DNA from: Candidatus Cryptobacteroides fimicaballi
Lineage (GTDB): Bacteria > Bacteroidota > Bacteroidia > Bacteroidales > UBA932
NCBI GenBank assembly: GCA_018065485.1
Contig: JAGHTF010000078.1
Coordinates: forward strand, 1-36,085
Direction: 5' to 3'
Length of the DNA stretch: 36,085 bases
In this document: piece by piece, positions 14,367 to 23,402 of the stretch
Layout: every line of letters starts with the position of its first letter
Numbering within the stretch: the first letter of the stretch is position 1
Program-made: the position numbers and the translations under genes
The notes under the pieces: model-generated
What the model saw: the letters and a program-made list of their open reading frames with translations, nothing else
Database searches by the model: none
Told to the model about the DNA's origin: nothing

Positions 14367-15965
14367 TTATCTCCCCAACACCTCTACCGCTGTTTCCCAT
14401 CGCCTCAGCACCTCATCGTGCCCGATGAACCTGATAATGTCGCCGATTCCCAGACCGCTTCCGCTGCCGCTCAGCACCAGACGGATGCAGTTCATAATCT
14501 TGCCCATCGGCAGCTCGCGGCTGCGAATCCACTCCTCCAGTTCCTCACCGGTAGCGCATTCTTTGCAGGCCTGCAGCGCGGGCTCAACGTTCTCGCTCTT
14601 CCAGAACTTTGCAACGTCCTTAGGGGCATACTCCTTAGGCGCCTCGAACAGATACCAGGAAATATTCCAGAAATCGCTCACAAAAGTGGCGCGCTCCTTA
14701 ATCAGAGCCACAATCTCCCGAACCTTCTCCGGCGTCGCCAACGACGGCTCCCCAGACCCGGCCAAAACCCCAGACCCGGCCAAAACCCCAGACCCGGCCA
14801 AAACCCTAGACCCGGCCAAAACCCCTCTCTCCTCCAACTCGCTCATCCACAGCGCCGCAAGCTCCTCATCGCTCTTGCTCCTAAGGTACTCCTTATTGAA
14901 CCACTTCGCCTTCTCGGGATTGAACTTCGCCCCCGACTTAATCACCTTCTCAACCGAGAAAGCCTTCACCAGCTCCTCCAGCGAAAAAATCTCCTGCTCC
15001 GTCCCCGGGTTCCATCCCAGCAGAGCCAGCATATTTATGAAGGCCTCGGGGAAATAGCCGTCCTCGCGATAACCGTGCGACACCTCCCCCTCGGGGCTTG
15101 TCCATTTCATAGGGAATACAGGGAAACCCAGCTTGTCCCCGTCGCGTTTCGAAAGTTTGCCGTTCCCTACCGGCTTCAGCAGCAGCGAAAGGTGCGCAAA
15201 CCGCGGCCTCTCCCAACCGAAAGCCTCGTAAAGCAGGTAGTGCAGCGGCAGCGACGGCAGCCATTCTTCTCCCCGGATTACCTCGGTGATTTCCATCAGA
15301 TGATCGTCCACGATGTTGGCCAGATGATAGGTCGGCAGCTCGTCGGCTCTCTTCCAAAGCACCTTGTCGTCCAAAGTCGAAGAGTTAACTTCTATATGTC
15401 CGCGGATGAGATCGTCCATCTTCACAATCCGGTCCTTGGGCATCTTGAACCGCACGGTCCATCCGGAACTCTCCTTCAGGCGGGCGGCACACTCTTCTGC
15501 GCTCATAGTCAATGAATTGCAAAGGCGCTCCCGAGTGCTCCAGTTATAAATGAAGGTCTCGCCCCGCGCCTCGGCGTCGGCCCTGGCCTTCTCCAGCGAC
15601 TCAGCCGAATCGAAGGCATAGTAAGCCCAACCGGCCTCCACCAGCTGCTCGGCATACTGGCGGTAAATCGCCCGCCTCTCGCTCTGGCGGTAGGGCGCGT
15701 GCGGATGCCTTTCGCTCTTTACGCTCACCATATTTCCCTGCTCATCGACACCTTCGTCGGGGTAAATCCCGCACCAGCGGAGCGCTTCGATAATGTATTT
15801 TTCGGCACCCGGCACAAACCTGTGCGAGTCGGTATCCTCGATTCTGAGTACAAAGTCCCCGCCGTTCTGCTTGGCATACAGGTAGTTGTACAATGCTGTG
15901 CGCACTCCGCCCATATGAAGGGGCCCCGTAGGGGACGGCGCAAATCTAACTCTGGTCCGTTTCAT
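14367..15965 (-). CDS. gltX: Glutamate--tRNA ligase (class I) with internal tandem repeat
   Basis: The 532-residue cytoplasmic enzyme charges tRNA-Glu with glutamate. The Rossmann-fold signatures are RFAPSPTGPLHMGGVRTALY (HIGH-type motif, residues 7-26) and KLSKRDGD (KMSKS-type motif, 270-277). Length and overall layout fit bacterial GluRS. Residues 382-405 contain four tandem VLAGSG/R hexapeptides, encoded by an 18-bp repeat; this lies in the C-terminal helical, anticodon-binding half and is not a normal family feature. The start is 13 bp downstream of the ftsZ stop, so gltX is probably transcribed with the dcw cluster. I judge it to be GluRS rather than GlnRS from the N-terminal motif and length. 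Confidence 0.95.
   Translation of the reverse strand: MKRTRVRFAPSPTGPLHMGGVRTALYNYLYAKQNGGDFVLRIEDTDSHRFVPGAEKYIIEALRWCGIYPDEGVDEQGNMVSVKSERHPHAPYRQSERRAIYRQYAEQLVEAGWAYYAFDSAESLEKARADAEARGETFIYNWSTRERLCNSLTMSAEECAARLKESSGWTVRFKMPKDRIVKMDDLIRGHIEVNSSTLDDKVLWKRADELPTYHLANIVDDHLMEITEVIRGEEWLPSLPLHYLLYEAFGWERPRFAHLSLLLKPVGNGKLSKRDGDKLGFPVFPMKWTSPEGEVSHGYREDGYFPEAFINMLALLGWNPGTEQEIFSLEELVKAFSVEKVIKSGAKFNPEKAKWFNKEYLRSKSDEELAALWMSELEERGVLAGSRVLAGSGVLAGSGVLAGSGEPSLATPEKVREIVALIKERATFVSDFWNISWYLFEAPKEYAPKDVAKFWKSENVEPALQACKECATGEELEEWIRSRELPMGKIMNCIRLVLSGSGSGLGIGDIIRFIGHDEVLRRWETAVEVLGR
14751..14822 (-). repeat. 18-bp tandem repeat (four copies) within gltX
   Basis: Four head-to-tail units of CCCAGACCCGGCCAAAAC (plus-strand reading) cover 14751-14822; the fourth has one mismatch. 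Each encodes the hexapeptide VLAGSG (one copy has R). The unit is a multiple of three, so copy-number change would keep the frame. Confidence 0.92.
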
Positions 15966-15978
15966 TGTATAAAGATTC

Positions 15979-17217
15979 TTATCTTAATATTCTTCTTATA
16001 GCCGGAGTGTTCTCCAGGTCCGACAAATCCTGACCCTCCCTTACCAGCAGGGCAGGAGCAGCGTCCGGGTCAAAGCGGAAGGTCCGGCTGTTCTCCTTAA
16101 TGTTAAAGCCTATCTGCCTCTCCTCCTGAATGTCTTCAAGCTCTCCGAATGCCACCAGATTGGAATCCTCGAACCTGAAATCCTTCCCCACCACAATCAG
16201 GTTACCCTTCTTGATGTCCGGCCCCAGCAGCTTTGTGAACTTGAATCCGGTAGCTATCGCCGTAATGCGAATCGTATCGTCGGCATCGGGGTCGCTGTTG
16301 TAGATAAGCCCCCTCTTGAAGTTGTTCGCCCCTCCGGTGTACTCGTCTATAAGGTCGTTCAGATGGTCCATTTCATCCATCTTAAGTCCTTTGTCGCTGC
16401 TCGCCACCGTAATGTTTATGAGCACGTTCTTGGCAGTCTTAAGGTCAAAGTCGTTCAGCAGGGGAGACTCGAACGCGCTCTTCACCGCATCCTCGATTCT
16501 CTTCTTCCCGCGCCCTTCTCCGATTCCCATAAGCGCCATTCCGCTGTTGCGCATCATAGTCTTCACGTCCTCGAAGTCCACGTTAATGTAGCCTTCCTTC
16601 TTGATAATCTCGATAATGCTCCTCACGGCGGTGGTAATAACCTCGTCGGCCCTGGGAAGCGCCTCGTGTACGAGCAGGTCGCCATACACTGCATACAGTT
16701 TCTGATTGTTGATGATAAGCAGGCTGTCCACGTTCAGCTCCAGCTCGCGTATCCCGTCGATGGCCCTCTCCAGAGCCTTGTCCCCGTCGGTCTTGAAGGG
16801 GAGAGTAACCACCGCCACGGTAAGAATCCCGCGCTCCTTCGCCATCTTGGCAATAACCGGAGCCGCACCCGTACCTGTGCCGCCGCCCATTCCCGCGGTA
16901 ATGAACAGCATCTTGGTCCCGTTGTCCAGAGCCACACGCGCAATCTCGTCCTGAGCCTCGATTGCGGCATTGCGTCCCTTCGAAGGGTCGGTACCCGCAC
17001 CCAGCCCAAGTCCCAGCTGAATCTTCACCGGCACGGGGCTTTTCCCCAGGGCCTGCGAATCGGTGTTGCACACGATAAAGCTGCAGCCTTCGATCTTCTG
17101 ACGGAACATATTGCTCACGGCATTGCAGCCGCCACCGCCCACTCCTATGACTTTGATTATGGAGTCGGAAGTCACCCAATCTGCGGGTGTTACGTTGGTC
17201 TCTAATACTTCTTCCAT
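15979..17217 (-). CDS. ftsZ: Cell division protein FtsZ
   Basis: The 412-residue tubulin-like GTPase polymerises into the Z-ring at mid-cell. Visible signatures are [13 protein letters not shown] (about 25-37), the GTP-binding GGGTGTG (111-117) and the catalytic T7-loop region with [11 protein letters not shown]. After the globular domain a short linker leads to the conserved C-terminal peptide [15 protein letters not shown], the usual binding site for FtsA and other partners. It is the last dcw gene, 4 bp downstream of ftsA; gltX follows after 13 bp. Confidence 0.97.
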   Translation of the reverse strand: MEEVLETNVTPADWVTSDSIIKVIGVGGGGCNAVSNMFRQKIEGCSFIVCNTDSQALGKSPVPVKIQLGLGLGAGTDPSKGRNAAIEAQDEIARVALDNGTKMLFITAGMGGGTGTGAAPVIAKMAKERGILTVAVVTLPFKTDGDKALERAIDGIRELELNVDSLLIINNQKLYAVYGDLLVHEALPRADEVITTAVRSIIEIIKKEGYINVDFEDVKTMMRNSGMALMGIGEGRGKKRIEDAVKSAFESPLLNDFDLKTAKNVLINITVASSDKGLKMDEMDHLNDLIDEYTGGANNFKRGLIYNSDPDADDTIRITAIATGFKFTKLLGPDIKKGNLIVVGKDFRFEDSNLVAFGELEDIQEERQIGFNIKENSRTFRFDPDAAPALLVREGQDLSDLENTPAIRRILR

Positions 17218-17221
17218 ATCT

Positions 17222-18766
17222 TTATTTCATTTCTTCATAATACTTGCCGATGAACGTTTTTCCCATCAGGCTCTCTACCTTATCCACAATCTTCGACCCC
17301 CAGGTCGGCTTAACCTCGTTCTGTCCTTCCCTCAGGCTCCGTTCCTTCTCCTCGTCCGGGCGCACGGGCGCCTTCTCCATAACAACTGGCCGCTTCTCTG
17401 CCGCAGGAACCTCCACCGGCTTAACCCCGTCTGCAGGCCTCTCCAAGCCCGAAATCACGCCCGGGACTACACCTGTAACCACATCTGTAACCACGCCCGG
17501 AACCTCCTCCGGCTCCACGCCCTCCCAGTCTTCTACTGCCGCCTTCTTCACCGGTTCTTTGCGGGCCTCGCTTATGGTCTCCACGCAGTTCAGATGCGTA
17601 TCCTCACGCGCCACCATCAGCATAGCCACCGAACTAAGCGACGCGGTGCCACCGAAATTCTCGCAGTCGGTAACCGAGAAGCCCTTGATATGAGGGTATC
17701 CCACCCTTACCGAGTATCCGCTCTCCTCCTTTACGAAATTCGCGCAGTTTATGATATTGGCGCCGCCACCGGTAATCACCAGCCCGGCGCGCAACTTGTC
17801 GGCATATCCGCTCTCCTGAATCAGGAACAGCACCGCCTGCAGAATCTCGTGCATCCTGCACGACACAATCTCGGAAAGATACTTCACAGGGAGCTTGTAC
17901 GTGGTTCCCATCTCTTCATTCACGAGCATCAGCGTCTTCTCCGAGAGCGACGGCAGTTTCTCGGGCATACAGGCCCCGAACGACCGTTTGATGTTCTCGG
18001 CCAGGCTTCCCTTTATGTTGCACTCCATCTTTATGTCCGAGGTGATTGCATTGCCTCCGAAAGGAATCGAAGAGTAATAGCGCAGAATGCCGTTCCGGAA
18101 TACGCTCACCGACGTTACCCCCGCTCCAATCTCTACCAGACCCACACCGTTCTCCATCTCGCCTTCGGTGAGCACCGCGCGTCCGCATATCTCGGGAAGG
18201 AAATACTTGCGGGCCACGCCTATCTCCAGCATATTGGTCATATTGTAGATGTTGTCCACAGCTCTCTTTGCACCCACGAAAATCTTGAAGTTGCCCTCGA
18301 GTTTCTCGCTGGGCACACCCACTATGTCCTCCTCGCTGGCATTCATAATGTCATCGGTGCTGAACGACTGGGCTATTGCCCCGTAAATCTCTTCGCGGCC
18401 GCTGTCTCCAAGGGGATAATTGTCCAGGGTTATGTTCTTGAGAGAGTCCACCTCCTCCTGCATTATGCAGCTGTAGGGCTCCGACCTGGGGAAGCTGGCG
18501 GGTGCGTTTTCCTGCCTTACCGAGCCTCGCGGCATAGCGGTAACCAGCTGCACAATCTTTATTCCAAGGCTCTCCTCGGCCAGCTTCACGCTCTCGCGAA
18601 GCCTCGTCGCTGCCTTGAGCGGGTTGAAGATGCTGCCGTAACGGATACCTTCCGAGGGACTTTCGTTATAGTAGATTACCTCGGTGTTCTCCCCGTTGAT
18701 TCGGGCTACTGTAAGGGCAATCTTGTAGGTGCCCAGGTCTGCGGTTGCAATGTATCTCTCTTCCAT
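17222..18766 (-). CDS. ftsA: Cell division protein FtsA (actin-like membrane tether)
   Basis: The 514-residue actin-fold ATPase anchors FtsZ filaments to the membrane. Actin-family motifs are ATADLGTYKIALTVA at the N-terminus (phosphate 1), VGLVEIGAGVTSVSVF (phosphate 2) and LVITGGGANIINC (adenosine). The C-terminus has a Val/Pro/Gly-rich linker (about 405-480, with short VVTGVVPGV-type repeats) before an amphipathic end (KIVDKVESLMGKTFIGKYYE) that would insert in the membrane. The linker makes it longer than E. coli FtsA (420), as is common in Bacteroidota. Position between ftsQ (9-bp gap) and ftsZ (4-bp gap) supports the call. Confidence 0.95.
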   Translation of the reverse strand: MEERYIATADLGTYKIALTVARINGENTEVIYYNESPSEGIRYGSIFNPLKAATRLRESVKLAEESLGIKIVQLVTAMPRGSVRQENAPASFPRSEPYSCIMQEEVDSLKNITLDNYPLGDSGREEIYGAIAQSFSTDDIMNASEEDIVGVPSEKLEGNFKIFVGAKRAVDNIYNMTNMLEIGVARKYFLPEICGRAVLTEGEMENGVGLVEIGAGVTSVSVFRNGILRYYSSIPFGGNAITSDIKMECNIKGSLAENIKRSFGACMPEKLPSLSEKTLMLVNEEMGTTYKLPVKYLSEIVSCRMHEILQAVLFLIQESGYADKLRAGLVITGGGANIINCANFVKEESGYSVRVGYPHIKGFSVTDCENFGGTASLSSVAMLMVAREDTHLNCVETISEARKEPVKKAAVEDWEGVEPEEVPGVVTDVVTGVVPGVISGLERPADGVKPVEVPAAEKRPVVMEKAPVRPDEEKERSLREGQNEVKPTWGSKIVDKVESLMGKTFIGKYYEEMK

Positions 18767-18775
18767 ATACGTCTG

Positions 18776-19543
18776 TTATTTTCTGCAGATTATCTTTCCC
18801 TTGTTGGTAACGTCCACACTCCTGTAATATCCTTCGCCTTTCAGGGGCAATATGTGGGTGTAGTATTTTTCTATCTTGGCAAATTTCCGTTCAATGTCAT
18901 CCGTGCTTCCGAAAAGGATTTTCTCGTTTCCCGTCCTGGGAACCATAACCAAACCTCCGTCGCGACCGACCCTTATCTGGCTTATGTTCGTGGCCCACAC
19001 TCCGTTCCTCATAACCGTCATCAGCTCAAGCATCCGCTCTACCCATTCCTGCTCCTCGGGAGTCGGTGCCAAGCCCTTGTAGCCGCCCGCAATCTTAACG
19101 GGTACGTTTCCGTCTATCACCGGAACCTGAGCGCTGTAGCCCTTCTGCAACGGGAAGATGCACCCGGTGCTGTCTATATAAAAGCCTGAGTTCCCGGTCT
19201 GGATTCTCATCACCGGGCAGCGCTGCATAACGTCTATGTGCACGCAATTGTCGCTTTCGAGCCATACCTGGCTCTTGAACACTGCGCTGTGCGAATCCAA
19301 CAGCTGCTCCATCTGCCACAGGTCAATCTCTCCCGCCTTCATCCCAACCGGGTCAGCGTAGCGCGACAGTATGAAATCGACAGCCTCGTTCGTATCCACA
19401 AAAGCGTACTCTCCGCTCACTTCCACCGTCATACCGTTGCAGCCCTGCTCATTGTAATAGCGTCCGGCTATAACGGCACCGGCCACCATCAGGGCGGCAA
19501 TAACTGCGCAAAGCAAAGCCATAAGAATTTCGGACGCTTTCAT
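18776..19543 (-). CDS. ftsQ: Cell division protein FtsQ/DivIB
   Basis: The 255-residue protein has one N-terminal transmembrane helix (about 8-27) and a periplasmic domain starting with a POTRA-like region (VEVSGEYAFVDTNEAVDFIL), followed by a beta domain (VPVIDGNVPVKIAG). FtsQ links early cytoplasmic divisome proteins to the septal synthase FtsW-FtsI via FtsL. Sequence conservation is low in this family, so position between murC (2-bp gap) and ftsA is important support. Confidence 0.88.
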   Translation of the reverse strand: MKASEILMALLCAVIAALMVAGAVIAGRYYNEQGCNGMTVEVSGEYAFVDTNEAVDFILSRYADPVGMKAGEIDLWQMEQLLDSHSAVFKSQVWLESDNCVHIDVMQRCPVMRIQTGNSGFYIDSTGCIFPLQKGYSAQVPVIDGNVPVKIAGGYKGLAPTPEEQEWVERMLELMTVMRNGVWATNISQIRVGRDGGLVMVPRTGNEKILFGSTDDIERKFAKIEKYYTHILPLKGEGYYRSVDVTNKGKIICRK

Positions 19544-19545
19544 AA

Positions 19546-20904
19546 CTATCTGCTCTCCAGCATTTTAGTGATAGGCTCAATGAATCTGTCAATATTTCCG
19601 GCCCCGAAAGTCACCAGCACGTCAATATCCTCCTTCTCCAATGTCTCCATCAGCTTTTCCTTGCAAATCATAACCTTCTCGGGGGCTGTAACGTCCTTGA
19701 AAATCAGCTCGGAACTGACTCCTTCTATAGGCTCCTCCCTGGCCGGGTAGATGTCCAGCAGAATCAGTTTGTCCACTCCGCTCAGGGCCTTTGCGAACTC
19801 CGGCGCAAAATCCCTCGTACGGGTATACAGGTGCGGCTGGAACACGGCGGTAATCCTGCGTCCCGGGAAAATCCCCCGCAGCGACGATATCGCGGTCTCC
19901 AGTTCTGCCGGATGATGGGCGTAATCGTCGATGTACGTGCGTCCGCCCCTGTTGAACCTTTCGTCCAGACGGCGGCAGGCTCCCTGAAAACTCCCTATAG
20001 CCATCCTGATTACCTGCCCGTCAACTCCGTAGCAAAGGCAGATGGCTGCGGCGGCAATACTGTTCTCCACGTTGACCCAGCCCAGCGTTCCCACCCGGAT
20101 ATCCTGCAGTACTCTACCGGGGCGCACGAGGTCGAAGGTATAGTGACCGTCCCTGTCCAGCCTCAGGTTCTCGGCGTGGAAGTCGGCCCTTTCGTCCTCG
20201 AAGGCGTAGGTATATATGCGGGCGCTCACGTCGCTCTGCCGGATGGGCAGCCCCTCCTTTACGATAAGAGTCTCGCTCACCTGCGATGCGAACTCCACAA
20301 AGGCTTCCTGCAGGTTCTCCAGCGTTCCGTAGATGTCCAGATGGTCGGCGTCCATCGACGTAATCGCGGCAATGCTCGGCCTCAGCTGCAGGAACGAACG
20401 GTCGAACTCGTCGGCCTCGGCCACTATCACGTTGCTCCTGCTCATCAGCAGGTTTGTCCCGTAATTCTTCGAAATGCCTCCCAGGAATGCCGAGCACCCT
20501 TTTTCGGTCCCCTGAAGAATATGGGCCACCAGTGTAGATGTAGTGGTCTTTCCGTGGGTGCCGGCAACTGCCAGACAGCTCTGTCCGCTGGCAATCTCGC
20601 CCAGAGCCCGCGACCTTTTTATAACCTTGTACCCCTTCTGCTTCGCAACCTGCAGTTCTCCAAGGGTTTCCGGAATGGCGGGGGTATAAATTACCAGCGT
20701 ACCGGCAATATCCCCGGGAATGAGTTCGGGACTGTCGGTATAATGCACTGCAATCCCTTCCTCCACCAGCTTACGGGTCAGTTCCGATTCGGTACGGTCG
20801 TAGCCGCTTACCTCGCAGCCCTGGAACTTGTAGAAACGCGCGATGGCGCTCATCCCAATTCCGCCTATCCCTATGAAATAGACGTTCTTATATTCTATTC
20901 TCAT
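19546..20904 (-). CDS. murC: UDP-N-acetylmuramate--L-alanine ligase
   Basis: The 452-residue cytoplasmic ligase adds L-alanine to UDP-MurNAc using ATP. The N-terminal Rossmann motif is FIGIGGIGMSAIA (10-22), and the ATP-binding P-loop is GTHGKTTT (115-122), the form typical of MurC. DYAHHPAE in the C-terminal domain is another MurC hallmark. It overlaps murG by 4 bp and precedes ftsQ by 2 bp. There is no ddl fusion or neighbour, unlike in E. coli. Confidence 0.96.
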   Translation of the reverse strand: MRIEYKNVYFIGIGGIGMSAIARFYKFQGCEVSGYDRTESELTRKLVEEGIAVHYTDSPELIPGDIAGTLVIYTPAIPETLGELQVAKQKGYKVIKRSRALGEIASGQSCLAVAGTHGKTTTSTLVAHILQGTEKGCSAFLGGISKNYGTNLLMSRSNVIVAEADEFDRSFLQLRPSIAAITSMDADHLDIYGTLENLQEAFVEFASQVSETLIVKEGLPIRQSDVSARIYTYAFEDERADFHAENLRLDRDGHYTFDLVRPGRVLQDIRVGTLGWVNVENSIAAAAICLCYGVDGQVIRMAIGSFQGACRRLDERFNRGGRTYIDDYAHHPAELETAISSLRGIFPGRRITAVFQPHLYTRTRDFAPEFAKALSGVDKLILLDIYPAREEPIEGVSSELIFKDVTAPEKVMICKEKLMETLEKEDIDVLVTFGAGNIDRFIEPITKMLESR

Positions 20905-22040
20905 ATCAGTTTGTAAATTTCGTCAACAATGGTTTGGGCCGCATCCCGCAGCGCCAGTTTTGCAATGTTCTTCTCAAGAGCCTCAATCTTTGGCCTGTCT
21001 GCCGAAAGGCCCACTGCAACGTCCAGCAGTTGCTCCGGGGCGTCGGCATCCTTCACCAGCAGCGCAGCGTCCCTGCTCACAAGGGCCATAGCGTTATGGG
21101 TCTGATGGTCTTCGGCAACGTTCGGCGAAGGTACGAATATGCAGGCCTTCTGCGCTGCGCAGAGCTCCGAAATCGACGACGCGCCCGAGCGCGACACTAC
21201 CACGTCGGCTACGGCATAAGCCAAATCCATCCGGGCAATGAAGTCGGTGTGGTGAATGTACTTCCCGAATTCTTTCCCGGGACCCTCGCTCATAAACTCG
21301 TCCACACCCTTCTTATAGTACTTCCCGCACTGCCAGGTAATCTCCACGTCTTCTCCGCCGGGGCATCCCCGCTCAATCCAGCGCATCATGCTCCGGTTCA
21401 GCGTACCGCTTCCGAGGCTGCCGCCGACTATCAGAATCTGCCTGCGCGTGGGGTCCAGCCCGTAGAATTTCATTCCTTCCGAAATCATCGGCGCGGTAGC
21501 GGGAACAATATCGGCGCGGATCGGATTTCCGCTCTTCACAATCTTCCCGGCCGGGAAGAATTTCTCCATCCCGTCGTACGCTACGCAAATCGAGCCTACT
21601 TTGCTTCCAAGCAGTTTGTTGGTAGGCCCGGCAAATCCGTTCTGCTCCTGAATAAGGGTAGGGATTTTCTTTCCGGTAGCCCTCCACAGCAGGGGAGCGC
21701 TGGCATATCCGCCCACACCCACCACAATGTCGGGCTGGAACTCGTCTATGACCTTTCCGGCCTTGCACAGGCTGTACAGCAGCTTGAACGGAACCCCCAG
21801 GTCGTTTATTATATTGTGCAGGGTAAGCCTGCGCTGCAATCCCGCAATAGGCAGCCCCACAATCCGGTATCCCGCTGCAGGAACCTTATCCATCTCCATT
21901 TTTCCCTCGGCACCCACGAACAGGATTTCGGTGTCGGGATTCACTTCCTTAAGCTTGTTAGCTATCGAAACGGCAGGGAAGATGTGCCCTCCGGTACCGC
22001 CTCCGCTTATCATAGCCCTTATTGCTCTGTACTTTTCCAT
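20901..22040 (-). CDS. murG: UDP-GlcNAc:lipid I N-acetylglucosaminyltransferase
   Basis: The 379-residue GT28 enzyme converts lipid I to lipid II on the inner face of the membrane. Signatures are the N-terminal ISGGGTGGHIFPAVSIANKL, the second glycine-rich loop VGVGGYASAPLLW, ILIVGGSLGSGTLN and the donor-site region SRSGASSISELCAAQKACIF. The stop overlaps the start of murC by 4 bp, and ftsW lies 6 bp upstream. Family assignment is unambiguous. Confidence 0.97.
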   Translation of the reverse strand: MEKYRAIRAMISGGGTGGHIFPAVSIANKLKEVNPDTEILFVGAEGKMEMDKVPAAGYRIVGLPIAGLQRRLTLHNIINDLGVPFKLLYSLCKAGKVIDEFQPDIVVGVGGYASAPLLWRATGKKIPTLIQEQNGFAGPTNKLLGSKVGSICVAYDGMEKFFPAGKIVKSGNPIRADIVPATAPMISEGMKFYGLDPTRRQILIVGGSLGSGTLNRSMMRWIERGCPGGEDVEITWQCGKYYKKGVDEFMSEGPGKEFGKYIHHTDFIARMDLAYAVADVVVSRSGASSISELCAAQKACIFVPSPNVAEDHQTHNAMALVSRDAALLVKDADAPEQLLDVAVGLSADRPKIEALEKNIAKLALRDAAQTIVDEIYKLI

Positions 22041-22046
22041 AATATC

Positions 22047-23402
22047 TCAGTTCTCGGTTTCTTCATCTACGATATATGCTTCTTCACCCTGCGTGTTTTC
22101 AACCAGAGCCTTCGCCTCCTTCTCCTCCTTCTCTATCCTGCGCTGTGCCAGACGGCTCATACTCAGTATGATTCCGAATGCCGCGCAAAAGCACAGGAAC
22201 GCCGAGTTTCCGTGGCTCACCAAAGGCAGAGTCTGCCCCGTGGTAGGTCCTATGCCCACGTTCACGATCATATGCAGAAAAGCCTGCATCGAAATGAGCA
22301 GTACCATTCCCGCCACGGTGGTCCTGGCAAATTCGTCCTTGCCGCAGTTCCTGGCTATAATAGAGCCTCTCGCCAGCAGCGACACATACAGGAAGATTAT
22401 TATGAACGCGCCCCAAAGCCCGTATTCCTCAATTATGAAACTGAACATATAGTCTTCCGACACGTCCGGCACCATATACCTCTGTGTACTCTGTCCCGGG
22501 CCCTTTCCCAGCACTCCGCCTTCCTTTATGGCAATGCGCGCGCTGTATGGCTGCCTCAGTTTGTCCAGCGCTTCCTGCTTCTCGGTACGGTTGGCGGCCA
22601 TATGGTACTCCTGCTCCATCTCTTTCAGGTTTTTTGTACGGCTGCCCGAAAGCGCCGTTCCCAGCCTCTGGAAAGCCTCTCCGTCCGACAGGCTGTAAAT
22701 CGAATAGCATCCGGCCAGCACCACCGCTCCCAGCAGGATAAGCAGCGTCACGTCCTTCACTCCGCCTCCGCCCAGCAGAATTGTGAGCATCATAATGAAC
22801 CCTATGAATAGGGCAGCGGTATTGCTTCCGGGCAGAATCAGCACGCACACCAGCAGGAATGGGATAAAGATATAGTACGCCTTCCTGGCGGCCTCGGTCT
22901 TGAGCAGTTTGAAGTTGTGCTTGCGGGCAAACCTGTCGAAAACCGTAAGTTCCCCCCGCTTGAGAGCGTCGGTAGCCCACGACAGATAAAGTATCATTAG
23001 CACCTTAACTGCTTCGAACACAAAGAATTGCAGGCCAAATACACTTATCGCCCTCCGCGCTCCGTTCAGCGAAATGCTCCGTATGGGCCCCGAGGTGGGT
23101 CCGAAGTGCAGGAACAGCAACAGCAGCATACTCAATATAAAGCTCCATCTGGCAATAAACCGGTAAACCTCGGTCGAACGGCAGATGTAGCACAGGAAAA
23201 TCACAACCAGGCCCATCCCCACCGTCTTGAACTGGTCCAGCACCATATCCAGCCTGGTTTCCCCCGGCTCCAGCAGGCGCGATGTCGACGAGAATATGCA
23301 CACAATGGAGGTAAGGATAAGCATCAGCACAATTATCCATACCACCTTGTCGCCTTCCAGCCGGCTCATAAGACCGGCTCTACCTTCTTTGCTTTGCGTC
23401 AT
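22047..23402 (-). CDS. ftsW: Septal peptidoglycan glycosyltransferase FtsW (SEDS)
   Basis: The 451-residue membrane protein has about ten hydrophobic segments. SEDS features are the NGARRAISVFGLQF loop (typically NGAxRWI), the large extracellular loop with YSARIAIKEGGVLGKGPGQS, and QRYMVPDVSEDYMFSFIIEE with the conserved E-D pair, followed by VSHGNSAFLCFCAAFGIILS near the C-terminus. FtsW polymerises lipid II at the septum together with FtsI. The ATG overlaps the murD stop by 1 nt. A RodA identity is ruled out by location in the dcw cluster. Confidence 0.95.
   Translation of the reverse strand: MTQSKEGRAGLMSRLEGDKVVWIIVLMLILTSIVCIFSSTSRLLEPGETRLDMVLDQFKTVGMGLVVIFLCYICRSTEVYRFIARWSFILSMLLLLFLHFGPTSGPIRSISLNGARRAISVFGLQFFVFEAVKVLMILYLSWATDALKRGELTVFDRFARKHNFKLLKTEAARKAYYIFIPFLLVCVLILPGSNTAALFIGFIMMLTILLGGGGVKDVTLLILLGAVVLAGCYSIYSLSDGEAFQRLGTALSGSRTKNLKEMEQEYHMAANRTEKQEALDKLRQPYSARIAIKEGGVLGKGPGQSTQRYMVPDVSEDYMFSFIIEEYGLWGAFIIIFLYVSLLARGSIIARNCGKDEFARTTVAGMVLLISMQAFLHMIVNVGIGPTTGQTLPLVSHGNSAFLCFCAAFGIILSMSRLAQRRIEKEEKEAKALVENTQGEEAYIVDEETEN

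Noticed and set aside
14751-14822. Possible CRISPR array
   Set aside because: The repeats are contiguous 18-bp units with no spacers and lie in a coding frame.
13807-15515. Plus-strand frames over truB and gltX
   Set aside because: Pro/Arg/Leu-rich shadows of the real genes; part of their repetitiveness is only the gltX tandem repeat read in the other direction.
17111-19189. 692-codon plus-strand frame over ftsZ-ftsA-ftsQ
   Set aside because: It crosses three well-supported genes on the other strand and matches no family.
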